Assembly: GCA_003971905.1 (NCBI GenBank)
Contig: RSEE01000094.1
Span: 124,001 to 188,000 of the forward strand
Direction of reading: 5' to 3'
Source: Moniliella sp. 'wahieum'
Lineage: Eukaryota; Basidiomycota; Moniliellomycetes; Moniliellales; Moniliellaceae
Length of the DNA stretch: 64,000 nucleotides
Positions 1 through 10,886 of the stretch are shown here, piece by piece. Made by a program: the position numbers and the translations under genes. Each line of letters starts with the position of its first letter. Position 1 is the stretch's first letter. Under the pieces are notes generated by a model. The model was not told where the DNA came from. It searched no databases and worked only from the letters and a program-made list of their open reading frames with translations.

Positions 1-1269
1 CTCAGCTCCCGGTATGCATATGCAGCATGCATGATGCATGCGTCATGCATCAGCTACCCCCTACAGGGAGCGCCACGGGACAGCGCCTGGTCGGACAGCG
101 CACGTTGCACACAGCACGCAGCGCCAGTGTCCGGCGGGGGCACAGTACGCCCACGCTGCTGTCACGCGTCACGTGCCATGTCCAGGCAGGCGCTGGGCAG
201 GCGCCTGCAGCAGCTTCCTCCTCACACTGCCGCGCAGCTGATTTTTGCGCGCCGTAATAATCGTGCAGGCGCAAGCCTGTGCAAGCCTGCAAAATTTACC
301 TTGGCAGCGCTAAGGCTTAGCGTACGGTAACCACATCCATCAGCCCATCAGATCTCCGATCTCTCTCAGATGCCATCTCCGCCCCAACCCCATGCAATAT
401 GCACGCGGCAAGAAGATTGGCCGACCCCAATGGGCACACACTGCCCCCCGCTGCTGCCGCACTCACCGCCTCCGCGTACTCAGCCCGAGTCCCCAGGCAC
501 CCAAGTCCTCCCAAGCCCCACCCGCACGTCATGCGCATGCCATGATAGTCATTAGTCACACGTCACACTGACTTGGTCGTTACGTGATTCCCATCCCAAT
601 GAGCGCCTCTCTCCGCTCCCCAGCATCGTAATTCCAGCAAAGCTAAAAGCCAGCGAGTAATTACGTAAGACTGGTCCCATCCCTTCAACCCTACCTCCGC
701 TGGCCCTGCCCCTTCCCAAAGCACTCTATTTCTTTGCCTTTGCCAAAAGCGCAACCAGTTTGGCGATTCACCGCGGCGGGCTACGAGCCAACCGGCCGGG
801 CCCCATCGGCGTTCTCACACCTACCCCAACTCAGACCGCCAATGAAGCTGGGCAGCAGACACTCTGGTGCCGCCCCCCACTTGTCTCCGGGGACGATTGT
901 AGTGCGAATCATGTGGTGTGGACAGAGGTGAGATCGATGAGCGCGCTCATCTTTTGAGGGTTTTTAACTCTGAACCATCTCTAACGAGATTTTATCGATA
1001 TTCAATCCTCAACTAGTTCTTTCCAGTGGCCAAACATGTTGGTGGTCTTGATGGCATAGTGGTGTCATTTGGGCATCCGGACCAGCGGATACAGGATGGA
1101 CTTTGGTTGTGTGCTATAGATGACTGTCATTTTGCCCGCTAAAAGGCGATGGATACTACTATCAACCACCCCGGCCTGGTACAATAATTTGATTGCCAAA
1201 ACAACAGATTCCCAAACGGTTCCTCACCCAGAGACCAGATGTCCACCAAGACAGCACACGCTTTGCAGG
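1..1269. other. Intergenic, no gene recognised
   Basis: Short open frames exist on both strands but none shows a conserved motif, a plausible intron pattern or sustained coding character. The first 50 bases carry a TGCATGATGCATG-type palindromic repeat. The right end probably holds the 3' untranslated region of the minus-strand gene that stops at 1270. Confidence 0.5.
13..52. repeat. TGCATGATGCATG-type palindromic repeat
   Basis: Overlapping ATGCAT words spaced by 1-3 bases; the same word recurs at 7777-7808, 20918-20941, 25346-25368, 27796-27806 and 37137-37157, always outside genes. Confidence 0.7.
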
Positions 1270-2530
1270 TTACCGATACGAGGATGCCATGGCAACACCC
1301 TTGCGCGCCAGGTCAACGAAGCTTGCATTGGTCGATTGGCGGACTCCCAGCTCAATCTCGCGAAAGATCATGCCGCACACGACAGCGAGCATGGTGTCGC
1401 AATGCGGGGCCACTGTGTTCCATCAGAAGATATTTGTGCGATTAGTGCGATCCAACTGGGCGGAAACCAACACGTACCCGTCATATCATAATCATGGCCA
1501 AATAGCTTGGTGAAGTCCGCAAATACTTTTCCATCACTCGACGTGATGCTCCACCCTCTCCAAATCGTCAGCTTAGCCAACAAGTTCACCACCGGACCTT
1601 GTACTTCCGGTCTCTCCTTGTCATCACTGATGCTACTGCTGGATGCGGTACGAGTGGTTGCCCGAGCGAAGACGGAGGACACGGATACCAAATCATCAGA
1701 GACAGCGCGTAGGATCCCGGTTGTTTCGCTCGACTTAGCCGCTTCCTCCTCCTGCCTCGCATCAGACGAGGCAAACGAATTGCGCGCCTTGATAGCAAGA
1801 CGAAGAGGAAAGCCCAACACGCCCTCAATTGTCACCACAGCCTCGCCCGTATCGGGATCAAAGGCGGCCCAAAACCCACGACGGCTGATGGAATAGCGTT
1901 TGCACTCCAGTAAGAGTTTCCCCTCCCTGTCGTACAACATTCGAGTTCGTGACCAGGCCCGTCCACGAGCCCAACGAAACTCAATCTGCTTCGATTTGGA
2001 ATCCTGCCAGACAAAAGGGATCAGCTCCCTCTCGCGAACTCAAATCTCGTCCCGAACCAGAAAGGAAATAGAACGTACAAACGCAACCACTTGAAGATTC
2101 AGACCTGGGTCTGGGCCAATCCGGAGCACGACAGGTAAGTCGTGATTGGCATAGTAAGGGTGTACCCCCATCCCTCTCCCAGCTACAGCCGGAAGAGACA
2201 TGTCTTCCGTCGGGGAAGTACTGGGAATTGGAGCCTTCTGGTCAGGGCTTGGGTCGGAGGCAAGAGCCAAGGCGCTGTCAGGAAGCGCACCGAAACCATC
2301 TTCGTCCTCGGTCGTGTCTCGGTCGGTCGGTTGGCAGGGTTGTCGTAGGGAGGTAGGTCAGCTGCAGAGCCGTAGACCGGCAGCACAGGACTTCCTGTAA
2401 GGCCCTCCTGTATCTCGCGCGCCTTGGCCTTGTTGTCTTGTGCTTCGGGCAAAATCATTGTCGGTGGAGGGATGGCAGAAGGAGGATAAGAACCGAACCG
2501 CATCGCCTCGGCGCGCATCGCAGCCAACAT
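1270..2530 (-). CDS. Hypothetical protein, possible LURP-one/tubby-like (LOR) fold
   Basis: No function is assigned. The readable protein starts near 2530 (further ATGs at 2518 and 2503) with a Pro-rich N-terminus containing a PY-like LPPYDNP segment. A disordered linker follows, then a beta-rich C-terminal half with the segments FRWARGRAWSRTRM, LYDREGKLLLECKR, FWAAFDPDTGEAVVTIEG and, further on, FADFTKLFGHDYDMTG. Alternating aromatic strands ending in LYD..GK.LL.C.R resemble the LOR/tubby-C-terminal fold, which in fungi has largely uncharacterised members; this is an impression of fold, not a match. Frames change near 2283, between about 2040 and 1940, and near 1470, so the gene is split in this sequence. 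The stop was placed at 1270 because the frame ending in VDLARKGVAMASSYR stays coherent to there. Confidence 0.4.
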
Positions 2531-3107
2531 GTACGTGGAGTAAATTAAAACTGCTGGAGATTGGTACTTGAAATGTTCAATGAATTGTCGTTCTCGGTCC
2601 GAGATCGGACCTCTCCTCAGGACTATCATAGTGACTAGTGACTCCTCTCCACAGATGTGGACCATCGCAGCTCACGAGCTGATAGCGCCATATATACAAC
2701 TAGTGGATGGAAGAAATACTTCCTGTGTGTGCAAACCCGTGAAAGGGACCCAGGCAATGAGAGGGAGATTAGGCATCAAACGCGTCCAATAAGGGAAACA
2801 AAAGACAAAAAAAGTAGTGCGGACGAAGAGAAAAACGTGGATGATATGTATACAGAGAAGGACAGATGACGGGGTGTGTGTGGACAATGGATGATGGTGA
2901 GATCGTAATAGAGGGGAGGTGGCGTGTTAGCGCAGACCGAGATGTAGATGAAGAGCCATGAGAACGAAAATGGGGGGAACAGCTGTTCATATAAGGGACG
3001 AGAAATGTATATGACAACACACAGTAAGCCGCGCGAATGATGTGCCCGAACGTTCGATAAACGAAAGGGGATGATACTGGGATGAGATCAGTACAACAGT
3101 CACAAGA
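2531..3107. other. Intergenic, A/G-rich on the plus strand
   Basis: No supported gene. Positions 2750-3000 are purine-rich and AT-richer than the coding DNA, as expected for the leader of the gene ending at 2530 and the trailer of the Yippee-like gene that stops at 3108. Confidence 0.45.
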
Positions 3108-3721
3108 TCAGATCCAACCGAGGTCTTGCCGGACTTGAGCTAGTTCGAGAATGTGCCGCCCTTCCTTGTACCGCTGTTGCTGGTCTTTAGCATAGATGTA
3201 AGTCCAGCCCAGCCGGTCCCCGCACAAGAAACATTGTGTGTCCGCGACCACATGCGCTCCCGTGGCAAGCGTGCGCTTGTTCTGGCCCCGGGTAGCATTG
3301 ATAATCGAGTTCATCAGGTAGGCCGATGATCCGACTCCTTGGAATCGCGTGGAAATCAACTCATCCGTCAAGCTCACCGGGATCCCGCATGAGCCGCATC
3401 GCCATACCGACTCCCCGACGGGGTACACATCTACTATGCTCCGTAACGATGGCCAATCGGGCGTCAAGCAATGTACCAGCACAATGTATTTGGATGTTGC
3501 GGCTGTCCTTTTGTCGTAGTATCGTACGCCTGTTGACGATCTTTGCGAATAAAGAAACGGAGGCCCGAGGCATCCCAAGTTTGGCTGAACACCGGTTGAA
3601 ACGAAGAGCCTGGCAGAGACCAATCTCGGCCAGGTGTCTGCATCTGTCCCCGCAGGGCTGATTCTACTGCAGCACATGCCCAGTTGAGGGCAACCAATAC
3701 GGATCTTGGTACGTTGTGCAT
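3108..3721 (-). CDS. Yippee-like zinc-binding protein
   Basis: Yippee proteins are small, conserved eukaryotic proteins with one zinc-binding fold related to cereblon and Mis18. Their cellular role is poorly defined (yeast Moh1 belongs here). The diagnostic core reads to the stop at 3108: a CGSC zinc knuckle, then LISTRFQGVGSSAYLMNSI, NKRTLATGAHVVADTQC with a CFLC knuckle, LGWTYIYA and YKEGRHILELAQV. Both CxxC pairs are present, spacing is normal, and the core lies in one uninterrupted frame from about 3480 to 3108. The N-terminus is unclear: the residues before the first knuckle do not look like the usual short Yippee N-terminus, and a different frame is open from 3721. An extra exon or a frameshift upstream is likely, so 3721 is an outer bound. 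Confidence 0.85.
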
Positions 3722-3734
3722 GAGGCCAGTCTGG

Positions 3735-4404
3735 TTAAGATGGCTGTGCGCACCCGCTTTTGCTGCCCCCTTGTCCTCTCGAAGAGGTTACGTTCTCAGT
3801 GTTGGTCCTGGGCGAGAGTTTGGTATCGCGTTTTTGGATAGACAAAGCGTCGGGCGACGCTGAGCCTGCAGGATCGGGTGCGAAAGGACAGGACGGAGGG
3901 AGCTGGTGGAAGGGAGCGGGGGTTTGAGGGCCGAGACAAAGATGAATAGGGCGGGGATCGAGGGAGGGTTGTGATGAAGTTGCGCACATATCGCTCCTCC
4001 CTTCATGTGCGCTCCTTCCTCCAGCATCGATATCAGATGTGAAGTTGTTCTCAACAAATGTACCAGTGGGCGGGCTGGGTGCGGACCCAGCCAACTTTCC
4101 CGGTCGTGTCTGGGTGGAGTAGGTGGAGAAATGGAAGAGGATATGGTCGGGTGCGGCGCGGAGGACATCCTGGCCAGCCGGGATAAGGCCGGGTGTAGTT
4201 AGGGTGATGACGCAACATGGGACGCTTGTCAACAGACTGGCTTGGTAGGTTCGATCGAGGGGATGGTTCAGCTACATCGTTGGGCTGGGACTCCGACTTG
4301 GTAGTGGGTATATGGCGAAGGGGGGAGGAAGATGTGGCGGTGAGGGTAAGGGGGCGGGCAACATATGCGAATGTGGTGGGAAGGGGTGGGGATTGGGCAA
4401 ACAA
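3735..4404 (-). CDS. Possible coding region, Ser/Pro-rich, maybe N-terminal part of the Yippee-like gene
   Basis: Overlapping minus-strand frames encode low-complexity Ser/Pro/Thr-rich sequence (for example PRTNTENVTSSRG near the 3' end) with no domain. Composition matches disordered extensions seen elsewhere in this window. It lies directly upstream of the Yippee-like core on the same strand, so it could be a disordered N-terminal extension joined by a frameshift or intron, or simply GC-rich leader sequence. I cannot decide between these. Confidence 0.2.
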
Positions 4405-5081
4405 TTCAATGCGAATTAAAGGGGAACTGGGTGGTCAGGATGGAGTGGCCGAAGACACTGCGAACTGAGACGGCGCGTGCGCAGCTTTGAGGGAGTGGTC
4501 TCGGGGGTGTACTCAATAATGTGTAGAACATGAAGAAGAAAAGAAGGGATAAAGCGGGAGTGCAAATATATGTGGGTGGGCTGCCAGTGTCAGGCAGGGG
4601 GAGATTGAGAGAAGATTGCTCTAAGACCGGAGGAACCCAAGGAGTGATGATGAACCTCTGGTGATATCAAGAGCAATGCAATCGCGATGGTGGTGGTTAC
4701 GGTCTAAGTCTTTTGCCACACCTAGAGGAGACAGGGGTTCAAACAGGCCTGAGTATACACGTGGAGGCTTCGGAGGTCAAATAAGGGGGAAAGGGTGATA
4801 AATAAGGCGCAACAGTGGCCTATGTACGGGACCGCGGGTCCCAATAATTGCTACTTCTTAGGGAACTCTCAGTCGGTATTACGTTTCCGCGCACAGGGAA
4901 GGAGGCCATCTCTTTGCCATACCTCAATCCCTCCTTTCTCTCAACGTTGTTACCATTGGATTGGTTCTACAAGAATGCTCACGCGCTCAGCACGCAGCCT
5001 TTATCATGCACACGCAACGCTGATTCGTGTGACCCATCACAAGAAAACGCATAGAGGAAGAAACAAAAAACACCGAGATTT
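4405..5081. other. Intergenic, no gene recognised
   Basis: No conserved segment on either strand. It lies between the 3' end of the acyl-CoA oxidase gene (stop at 5082, minus) and the upstream side of the Yippee-like gene. Confidence 0.45.
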
Positions 5082-7397
5082 TCATAGTTTGGATCCGTCT
5101 CCCCGGATGACTTCACCACTGCGCATTTCCCCATCCCGAAGCATGGGAAGGATATGAGCCGTCCAGGAGGGGCCACATGGAGCCCTGTGTCGGGAAGGGA
5201 GTAGATGTACTCGCCCAAGTGCTCCAAGCTGAGAGGAAGGGGGCAAAGGATGGTTGATCGGGTTGGCCTCGGCTTCAGCCATCAAACTTTCGTACACCCG
5301 ACCGTCTTGGCGTCCAAGCGATGAGCCCAACTCCCAGTCCGTCCACCCAAACGCATCTGTCAAACCAATCACCTGGGGGGTCAGGTCCGTGACCAGCTGG
5401 CGCACCGCCACCTCCAGACTAGCAACACTTTCAGGGGACAAGGTGCCGCCGCCCCTAGAGCAAGGGAACGACCAGCCCGGCTGGGAAGGATCAACGGCGT
5501 CAAGTCACGCTGGAGACAGACGAGCGCATGGAGCATGACCATCCAGTCCATCCACACGGCTTGCTTGGTCCCAACCGTTGAGACTGTGAAGCAACGGCCT
5601 CAGAAACCAAGTGTTCACGACCAATTCCGCATGCGAGCGAGCTAGTTCGACGGCATCCCAGGACAAATCGACTGGGTGCGCCCCAGAGCCAGCTCGGCGG
5701 AAAAGTCGGCCACCCTGCGGGCCGCACGGAGCTCGAGGCGGCGGTATACACATGGGGCTGGTACCAGTCTTGCGCTGTTGATGGGGAGGAGCTCCATGGA
5801 ACCGCATGCGGGTCCTGGATCGCACGTAAAAAGTTCATTAGGCTGGAGACCTTTTCCTGCGGGTGCTTGGTCAGTTGCGAGAGCACCTTGATTGCCCGCG
5901 AGCCATTGCTGGGCCAAAACAAAGTTGTCCCCTTCGTACGTCACGCTCGGGAGATTGATTGATAGGGAAAATGGGGAAAACCCCGAGTAGACGGAAAAGC
6001 CATGGCCACCGAGCGCTTGGCGTGCCTCTTCGATCCCATCGATCACCTGTTGGTGCAGTAGGCCTTGAGACTACTGGAGGCAACATGCACGTCCGCCAGG
6101 AGACCTGTATTCCCTTGGTCCAGTTGCAGAGCCATATCATCATACAAGTCATGCATACGCTTGCCAGCGAAAATGTACGCATAACTCTTCGCCAACAGAG
6201 GCACCACGCGGCGTTGAACAGAGGGATAGGTGAGCACACTTTGTTCGGGTGCAGAGGCGTCGGCGCTCGCGTTGCGGAATTGCCGTCGGACAGAAAGGTA
6301 CCGTAAAGCAATGGTGGTGGCCTTGGCCAAGGCCCACCCATGTCCTTCGATCATTTGGCTACGGATGAAGATCATACTCCCGTAGCTCAACTTATCTGAC
6401 GGCGGGCGAACGTACTTGCCATCAGGCGTGATATGAGCATGTTTCGCCAACATGTTGGACCGGGGCACCTTCACGTGGGTGAACCGAACCCATCCTGAAG
6501 AAAGAGAGTTAGCAACTGTTGGGTCTAGGACGGGGGGAACATGTGTGCCAACTGCCGTGTTCGACAGAAGCAAATAGCGCGTCCTACAAAAACGTACCGT
6601 TATCAGTTCCAGCAAACCCTCCGTATACCTTGGGCCAATATCGCCCGCCCGAATACCAGGAAGTAGATCCCCGTCTTCACATTGCGGAGGGGCACAAAGA
6701 AAAGGTGCGGTCCATAGTGGGTCCCGTTGCTCCACAGCTGGGCTTGAATAGCCATGGGTAGCGGTCAGGCCGGCCCCTCTGCCCACCACTTGGTGCTGGT
6801 GAGGGGTGGACAATGAATGTCAAATGAGTCGTGGCCGCATCGAACGTAGCTGTCGTCTCGAGAGCTTGGACGTTTGGTCCCGTGCCCCAGCTCAGTTTGA
6901 AGATAGCACCCCAAGATTTGGTGTGCGATGGCCTTGGCGGCCCATCGGTCGATTTGCTCGGGGCTGCCCTGACTCATGATTACCGGAACAAGGCGACCCA
7001 GTGGAGCGAGAGAGGGGAGACGAGGTCCAGGGCGTTCATCGCCTCAACGAGTTGGTACACGTCCCACTCGTGCGTGTCGCACAGGGATACCAGACGGTGG
7101 CAGCCGAGGTGGGTGAGGGCCATGACTTGGTCGCGGGAGAGATGGGGCATGCGCTTTTTCCAGCTGCCAAAGACTGGGTCGGCCTCCAAGACGGAGAGAA
7201 CGTGCTTGCGGCCCTCGAGACTGACCCGCCCATCGCGGATCACGGCCTCAATCTTTTCCGGGTCGAATGCAGTCGCCGCGCGCATGTCCGCCATGTCCTG
7301 CCCAGTGCGGGCGGCATGAGGCCCGAGAGGCACTTGAAGTGAAATGCAGGGGTGCTGGATGGCGCCAGGGGCGCGTTGTTGGCGCTGAGGGACGCAT
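5082..7397 (-). CDS. Peroxisomal acyl-CoA oxidase
   Basis: FAD enzyme that oxidises acyl-CoA to trans-2-enoyl-CoA and passes electrons to oxygen, making H2O2: the first step of peroxisomal beta-oxidation. Segments in order: an N-terminal helical part (RAATAFDPEKIEAVIRDGR, 7.3 kb); the flavin-site region LGCYLQTELGHG (6.9 kb) and a TSTKWW segment; then GDIGPRY, VRFTHVKVPRSNMLA and KLSYGSMIFIRSQMI; the C-terminal oxidase domain with RRQF and PSVTYEGDNFVLAQQ, whose Glu is the family's catalytic base (5.9 kb); and LTDAFGWTDWELGSSLGR. The protein ends in SKL, a peroxisomal targeting signal type 1. One intron (6495-6597, GTACGT donor) splits DNG/WVRF. Several frameshifts break it. The start at 7397 is a guess, since the N-terminus lies in mixed frames. 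It is divergent from the thiolase gene. Confidence 0.93.
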
Positions 7398-7900
7398 GGC
7401 GCGAGGACAGAGTGTAGTGTTGCGAGATGTTTAGCGGGGTAGAGTGAGAGGATGTGGTGGAGGGGGAGGGGAGACTGGGTTGGGTTGGGTATCCCAGCTC
7501 CAATCTCCGACCTCCAGACGAAGCCGACGTCCGGCTTATTTGGGATCACCGATCATTGATCTCTGACTTTCAGGCATGTTGGGTGGACCCCCCTGCCCAC
7601 CATCAGAAACGCTGGGGGTGCACGGTCGGTCATCCGTTACTAGGTTACTCGAAGGGACTAACTACCCACCCGGCGAGAAGCCGCCCGGTGTGGGGCAAAT
7701 GTCAATGTCAAAGCGCACACAGGGGGGATCCTATCACGCGATCACGCATCGTGCATCGGTCCGTCATCGACCAGAGCATCCATCATGCATCATTCATCAT
7801 GCATCATCCACCCCGCACTCTCTCCCCACCGGAACACCAGTCCCCCTAAACGCCGCAATCAGCTGCCCAGTTTCCCTTCTGCCCCCACCACCATCCCACC
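7398..7900. promoter_or_regulatory. Shared divergent promoter region of acyl-CoA oxidase and thiolase
   Basis: About 500 bp separate the proposed starts of two beta-oxidation genes that point away from each other. It contains a CATCATGCATCATTCATCATGCATCAT repeat-like stretch (7777-7808) and a pyrimidine-rich tract just before the thiolase ATG. I looked for the CCTCGG/CCGAGG fatty-acid response hexamer of ascomycetes and did not see it. Co-regulation is inferred from arrangement only. Confidence 0.5.
7777..7808. repeat. CATCATGCATCATT repeat
   Basis: Tandem CATCATGCATCATT units within the shared oxidase-thiolase promoter region. Confidence 0.7.
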
Positions 7901-9534
7901 ATGCCGACCTCAGGAAAAGTGTACAGTGCGTTATCTGCTTTCGCTTCCTCCTTTTCCACTCGCCGCTCTGGCACATGGCTCTCTGCTGATATCCGCGTCT
8001 TGTGATGCACCTTTCTCCCCCAGTCGTCGGCGTAGGCATGACCAAGTTCGACAAACCGAGGGGGCTGCGGGACTACCCCGAGCTGGGCCTCGAGGCGGCA
8101 GTCAAGGCACTGAAGGATGCCGAGCTGACCTATGACGATATCCAGTCCGCCGCGGTTGGCTATTGCTGTGTGTATGCCCTCCGTTGTCTGATGCTCTCCT
8201 GCAGCATCCCAGCCAACCTGTGCAACGTGCTGACCCCCAACGGATGCGGTAGATGGCGACTCGACCTGTGGCCAACGGGTGTTGTATCAGTTGGGATGCA
8301 CTGGCATCCCCGTGGTCAATGTCAACAACAACTGTTCCACTGGATCAACCGCCTTTGCCATGGCCGTCAACAGTGTACTGGCCGGTCAAGCCGAATGCGC
8401 CTTGGCCCTGGCTTTGAAAAGATGGCATCGGGCTCACTGGGTTCCGCATGGCATGATCGTTGCTCTCCGCTCGAAGGCACCTTGACCCAGTTGGGGGAGA
8501 TTGAGGAGGAAAAAGAGTACGACGGAAGACCATGGCCCCTTTGCCGCACGCATTTTTGGCGCGGCCGGGCTCGAGTACTGTGAGCAGCATGGAGCAACGT
8601 GGGAGCATATTGCTCAGATTGCAGCCAAAAATCATTGCACAGCACTAAGAATCCATATGCCCAGTTCCGCCAGAAATGTCGGCGAAAGACGTTCTGGGAT
8701 CGCGCAAGGTGACGCGCGAGCTGACATTGCCCATGTGCAGTCCTACGTCGGACGGAGGCGCGGCGGGCGGTGGGTTTCTGAGAAGTTTGTCAAGGAGCAC
8801 CATCTGGAAGATCGGGCGATCGAAGTGGCTGGATTGGGCATTGCGACCGACTCGGTGCATCTTTACGCCGATCGCAGCCGGATCGAGTTGGCTGGTGCTG
8901 ACATGACCCGTCGGGCTGCTCAGCTCGCTTATGACCAGGCTGGCATCACGCCCGAACAGGTTCAAGTCATTGAGCTGCACGACTGCTTTGCGCCGAACGA
9001 ATTGATCACTTATGAGCCACTCGGTTGTGTGGCCCGGGCCAGGCACACAAGTTGGTAGCGCGGTGACAACACCTTTGGAGGGTACGCCTTCTCCCCCTGT
9101 TTGCCTTCAATGTTGAGTCAACAACAGCCCTCTTACCTAGTCTCTGACCATCCCTCTTGTATTGTAGCAAATGGACCATCAACCCTCGGGCGGATTGGAA
9201 AGCAAAGGACACCCTCTAGGTGCAACGGGCCTAGGGATGATTTTTACCTTACCCTTCAACTGCGTGGCGAGGCGGGGCAGCTCCAAGTCCCGAATGTCGA
9301 GCACGCACTGTCGCACAACCTTGGTCTAGGAGGCTGCTGCATTGTTCCATCTTGCGTCGGCCGAGCTTCTACCGCGCCACTCCATCCTCCTCCATGAGCC
9401 AGCGGTTCGGGTATGCGATCGCGGACGAGTGCCGCACCATTACCCAGGCCGATTTTGACCAGGTCAAGTCCCACCGTCACTTTACGGACTATGTACCGCC
9501 TTCGCTCCCTGAGCCTGTGGCCTCCAAACTCTAG
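7901..9534 (+). CDS. SCPx-type 3-ketoacyl-CoA thiolase with C-terminal PTS1
   Basis: Thiolase that cleaves 3-ketoacyl-CoA, the last step of peroxisomal beta-oxidation. Exon 1 (7901-7925) encodes MPTSGKVY and joins across an intron (7926-8023) to VGVGMTKFDKP; further introns lie at 8168-8252 and 9082-9167. Thiolase landmarks: STCGQRVLYQLG, the active-site loop VNVNNNCSTGSTA with its nucleophilic Cys, KVTRELTLPMCSPTSDGGAA, EDRAIEVAG, IELHDCFAPNELITYE, and GGLESKGHPLGATGLG with the catalytic His. The chain ends EPVASKL, so it carries its own peroxisomal signal. There is no SCP2 lipid-transfer domain, unlike animal SCPx. Missing-base frameshifts are clear near 8410 (LALGFEKM) and 9188 (INPSGG). 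Divergent from acyl-CoA oxidase. Confidence 0.93.
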
Positions 9535-9744
9535 CCAGAGATAGCTGCGCCGATCCCTCCTATCACGAGATGAATCCAGACGCCTCCGTGCACCCTTTGA
9601 CCATATATGCTGGATAGAGCCGCCATAAGAGCGGTTGGCATAAGTAGCAGTAAACAGTGACCTTGTGACCATCCCCAAGTTTAAAGATGCAGTGAGCAAG
9701 CCGCAGAAGAGGGAGCATGGGTATGGTGAAAGCAGCAAAGGGTA

Positions 9745-10498
9745 CTAGCAGTGGATAATTAGAGGTAGACTCCCAAGGGGAATGTCAGGATGATGATTAG
9801 CCCGAATAGAGTTGGACTGCGTCACTCGTGTACCGTTCGACCACCGCACAAAAGGACGGTCGGCATCTTGAGCAACGAGAACAGCGTAGTGTTCCAAGAC
9901 AAAAGCACTAGTGATTGGCGGAGGCGCCAGATCTTCGCACTCGGGGCGCATCTGGTCTCTGATCCCAGCATCTCCAGTTGGAGGAACCGGTGGCGAAAGC
10001 ACATGGTCGACACAGTGGGAACGCGTGTACTTCAGAGGCAGGACTACTCGGCCAAAGGGGACCGTGGTTGACTCGAGCTCCTTGCGCATGGCGCTCGTCA
10101 AGGCCGTAGGGCGATACCAGTTATGGGCCTCAGACAATACACACTGCCCGCATGCCAGTCGGACGTGACGATAGTGTAGAGCTCATCTTTGGACGCCTTG
10201 AGGAGAATCCGTGCTTGGGCTTCCAAGTCGGAGGGAGGGGGGTGCAGAGACGATGGGCGGCGACGCGTTGGGCTGCAGCCCGTGCAGGCCATCCACGAGG
10301 GAAAGCAGCTGCAGACGTCGTCTTGATCCGTGCCATAGCGGATGTGCATGTTTCCTCCAGGACGGCGGTGGCAGAGTTGCGGGTGCGAAGCTCAGCACTG
10401 AAAGCGGCGATGGCCGCCTTTGTTACCGCGGGTGCTGGCTCGCAGAGGGCGGGGGGCATGGGCAGTTGGGAGCAAGGTAGTGTGTCGGGCAGGCTCAT
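9745..10498 (-). CDS. Hypothetical protein of unknown function
   Basis: Proposed start at 10498 (MSLPDTLP) or 10459 (MPPALCEP); stop at 9745. Readable stretches are an Ala-rich helix (VTKAAIAAFSAELRTRNSA), SDLEAQARILLKASKDELYT, TSDWHAGSVYCLSEA, a well-defined block TSAMRKELESTTVPFGRVVL followed by PLKYTRS, and FVLEHYAVLVA near the end. One or two frameshifts join these. The block around STTVPFGRVVLP loosely recalls chorismate-lyase/UTRA-like folds, but this is too weak to name it. It is convergent with the thiolase gene (210 bp apart) and divergent from VPS23. Confidence 0.5.
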
Positions 10499-10886
10499 CC
10501 GTTGCCGTGTCCAGGGAAGAAACCCACGCAAGAAGGAACGGGGGCGGGGGCGCACGAAAAGAGAGGCGTGGAGGGGTGGGGCAGCCCCTTGATGACTGCG
10601 GAGCGGGAAGGAGGGCCGCGGTTGAATTTTGGGCGACCGGCCGCAAGAAGGTGTTAGATCGTAGATCTGGGAATTTGCAGGCCGCTGCTCAATCAAATTA
10701 ATCAGGGGGGCTTGGAGTTTGAAGCTTGAACGTTGAAACCGGGGCCTGCTTGAAATGTTCATCGCCATATCAGCCACCCACCACGTCGGCGCTGAGGGCG
10801 GGCGCAATGCTCACGGGCCGCCTCGTCCGCAGCGCTCCCGCCGCAACCTCTTCCCGCCGCCACCTTCCCCCTCGTTGCGCAGTGGC
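10499..10886. other. Short divergent intergenic region
   Basis: Lies between the unknown minus-strand gene and VPS23. The frame open from 10755 into VPS23 has an earlier ATG, but the sequence before 10887 does not look like the start of a UEV domain, so it is treated as leader. Confidence 0.4.

Noticed and set aside
10755-10886. Upstream ATG for VPS23 at 10755
   Set aside because: The extra 44 residues are Arg/Pro-rich and unlike any UEV N-terminus; the ATG at 10887 starts the domain directly.
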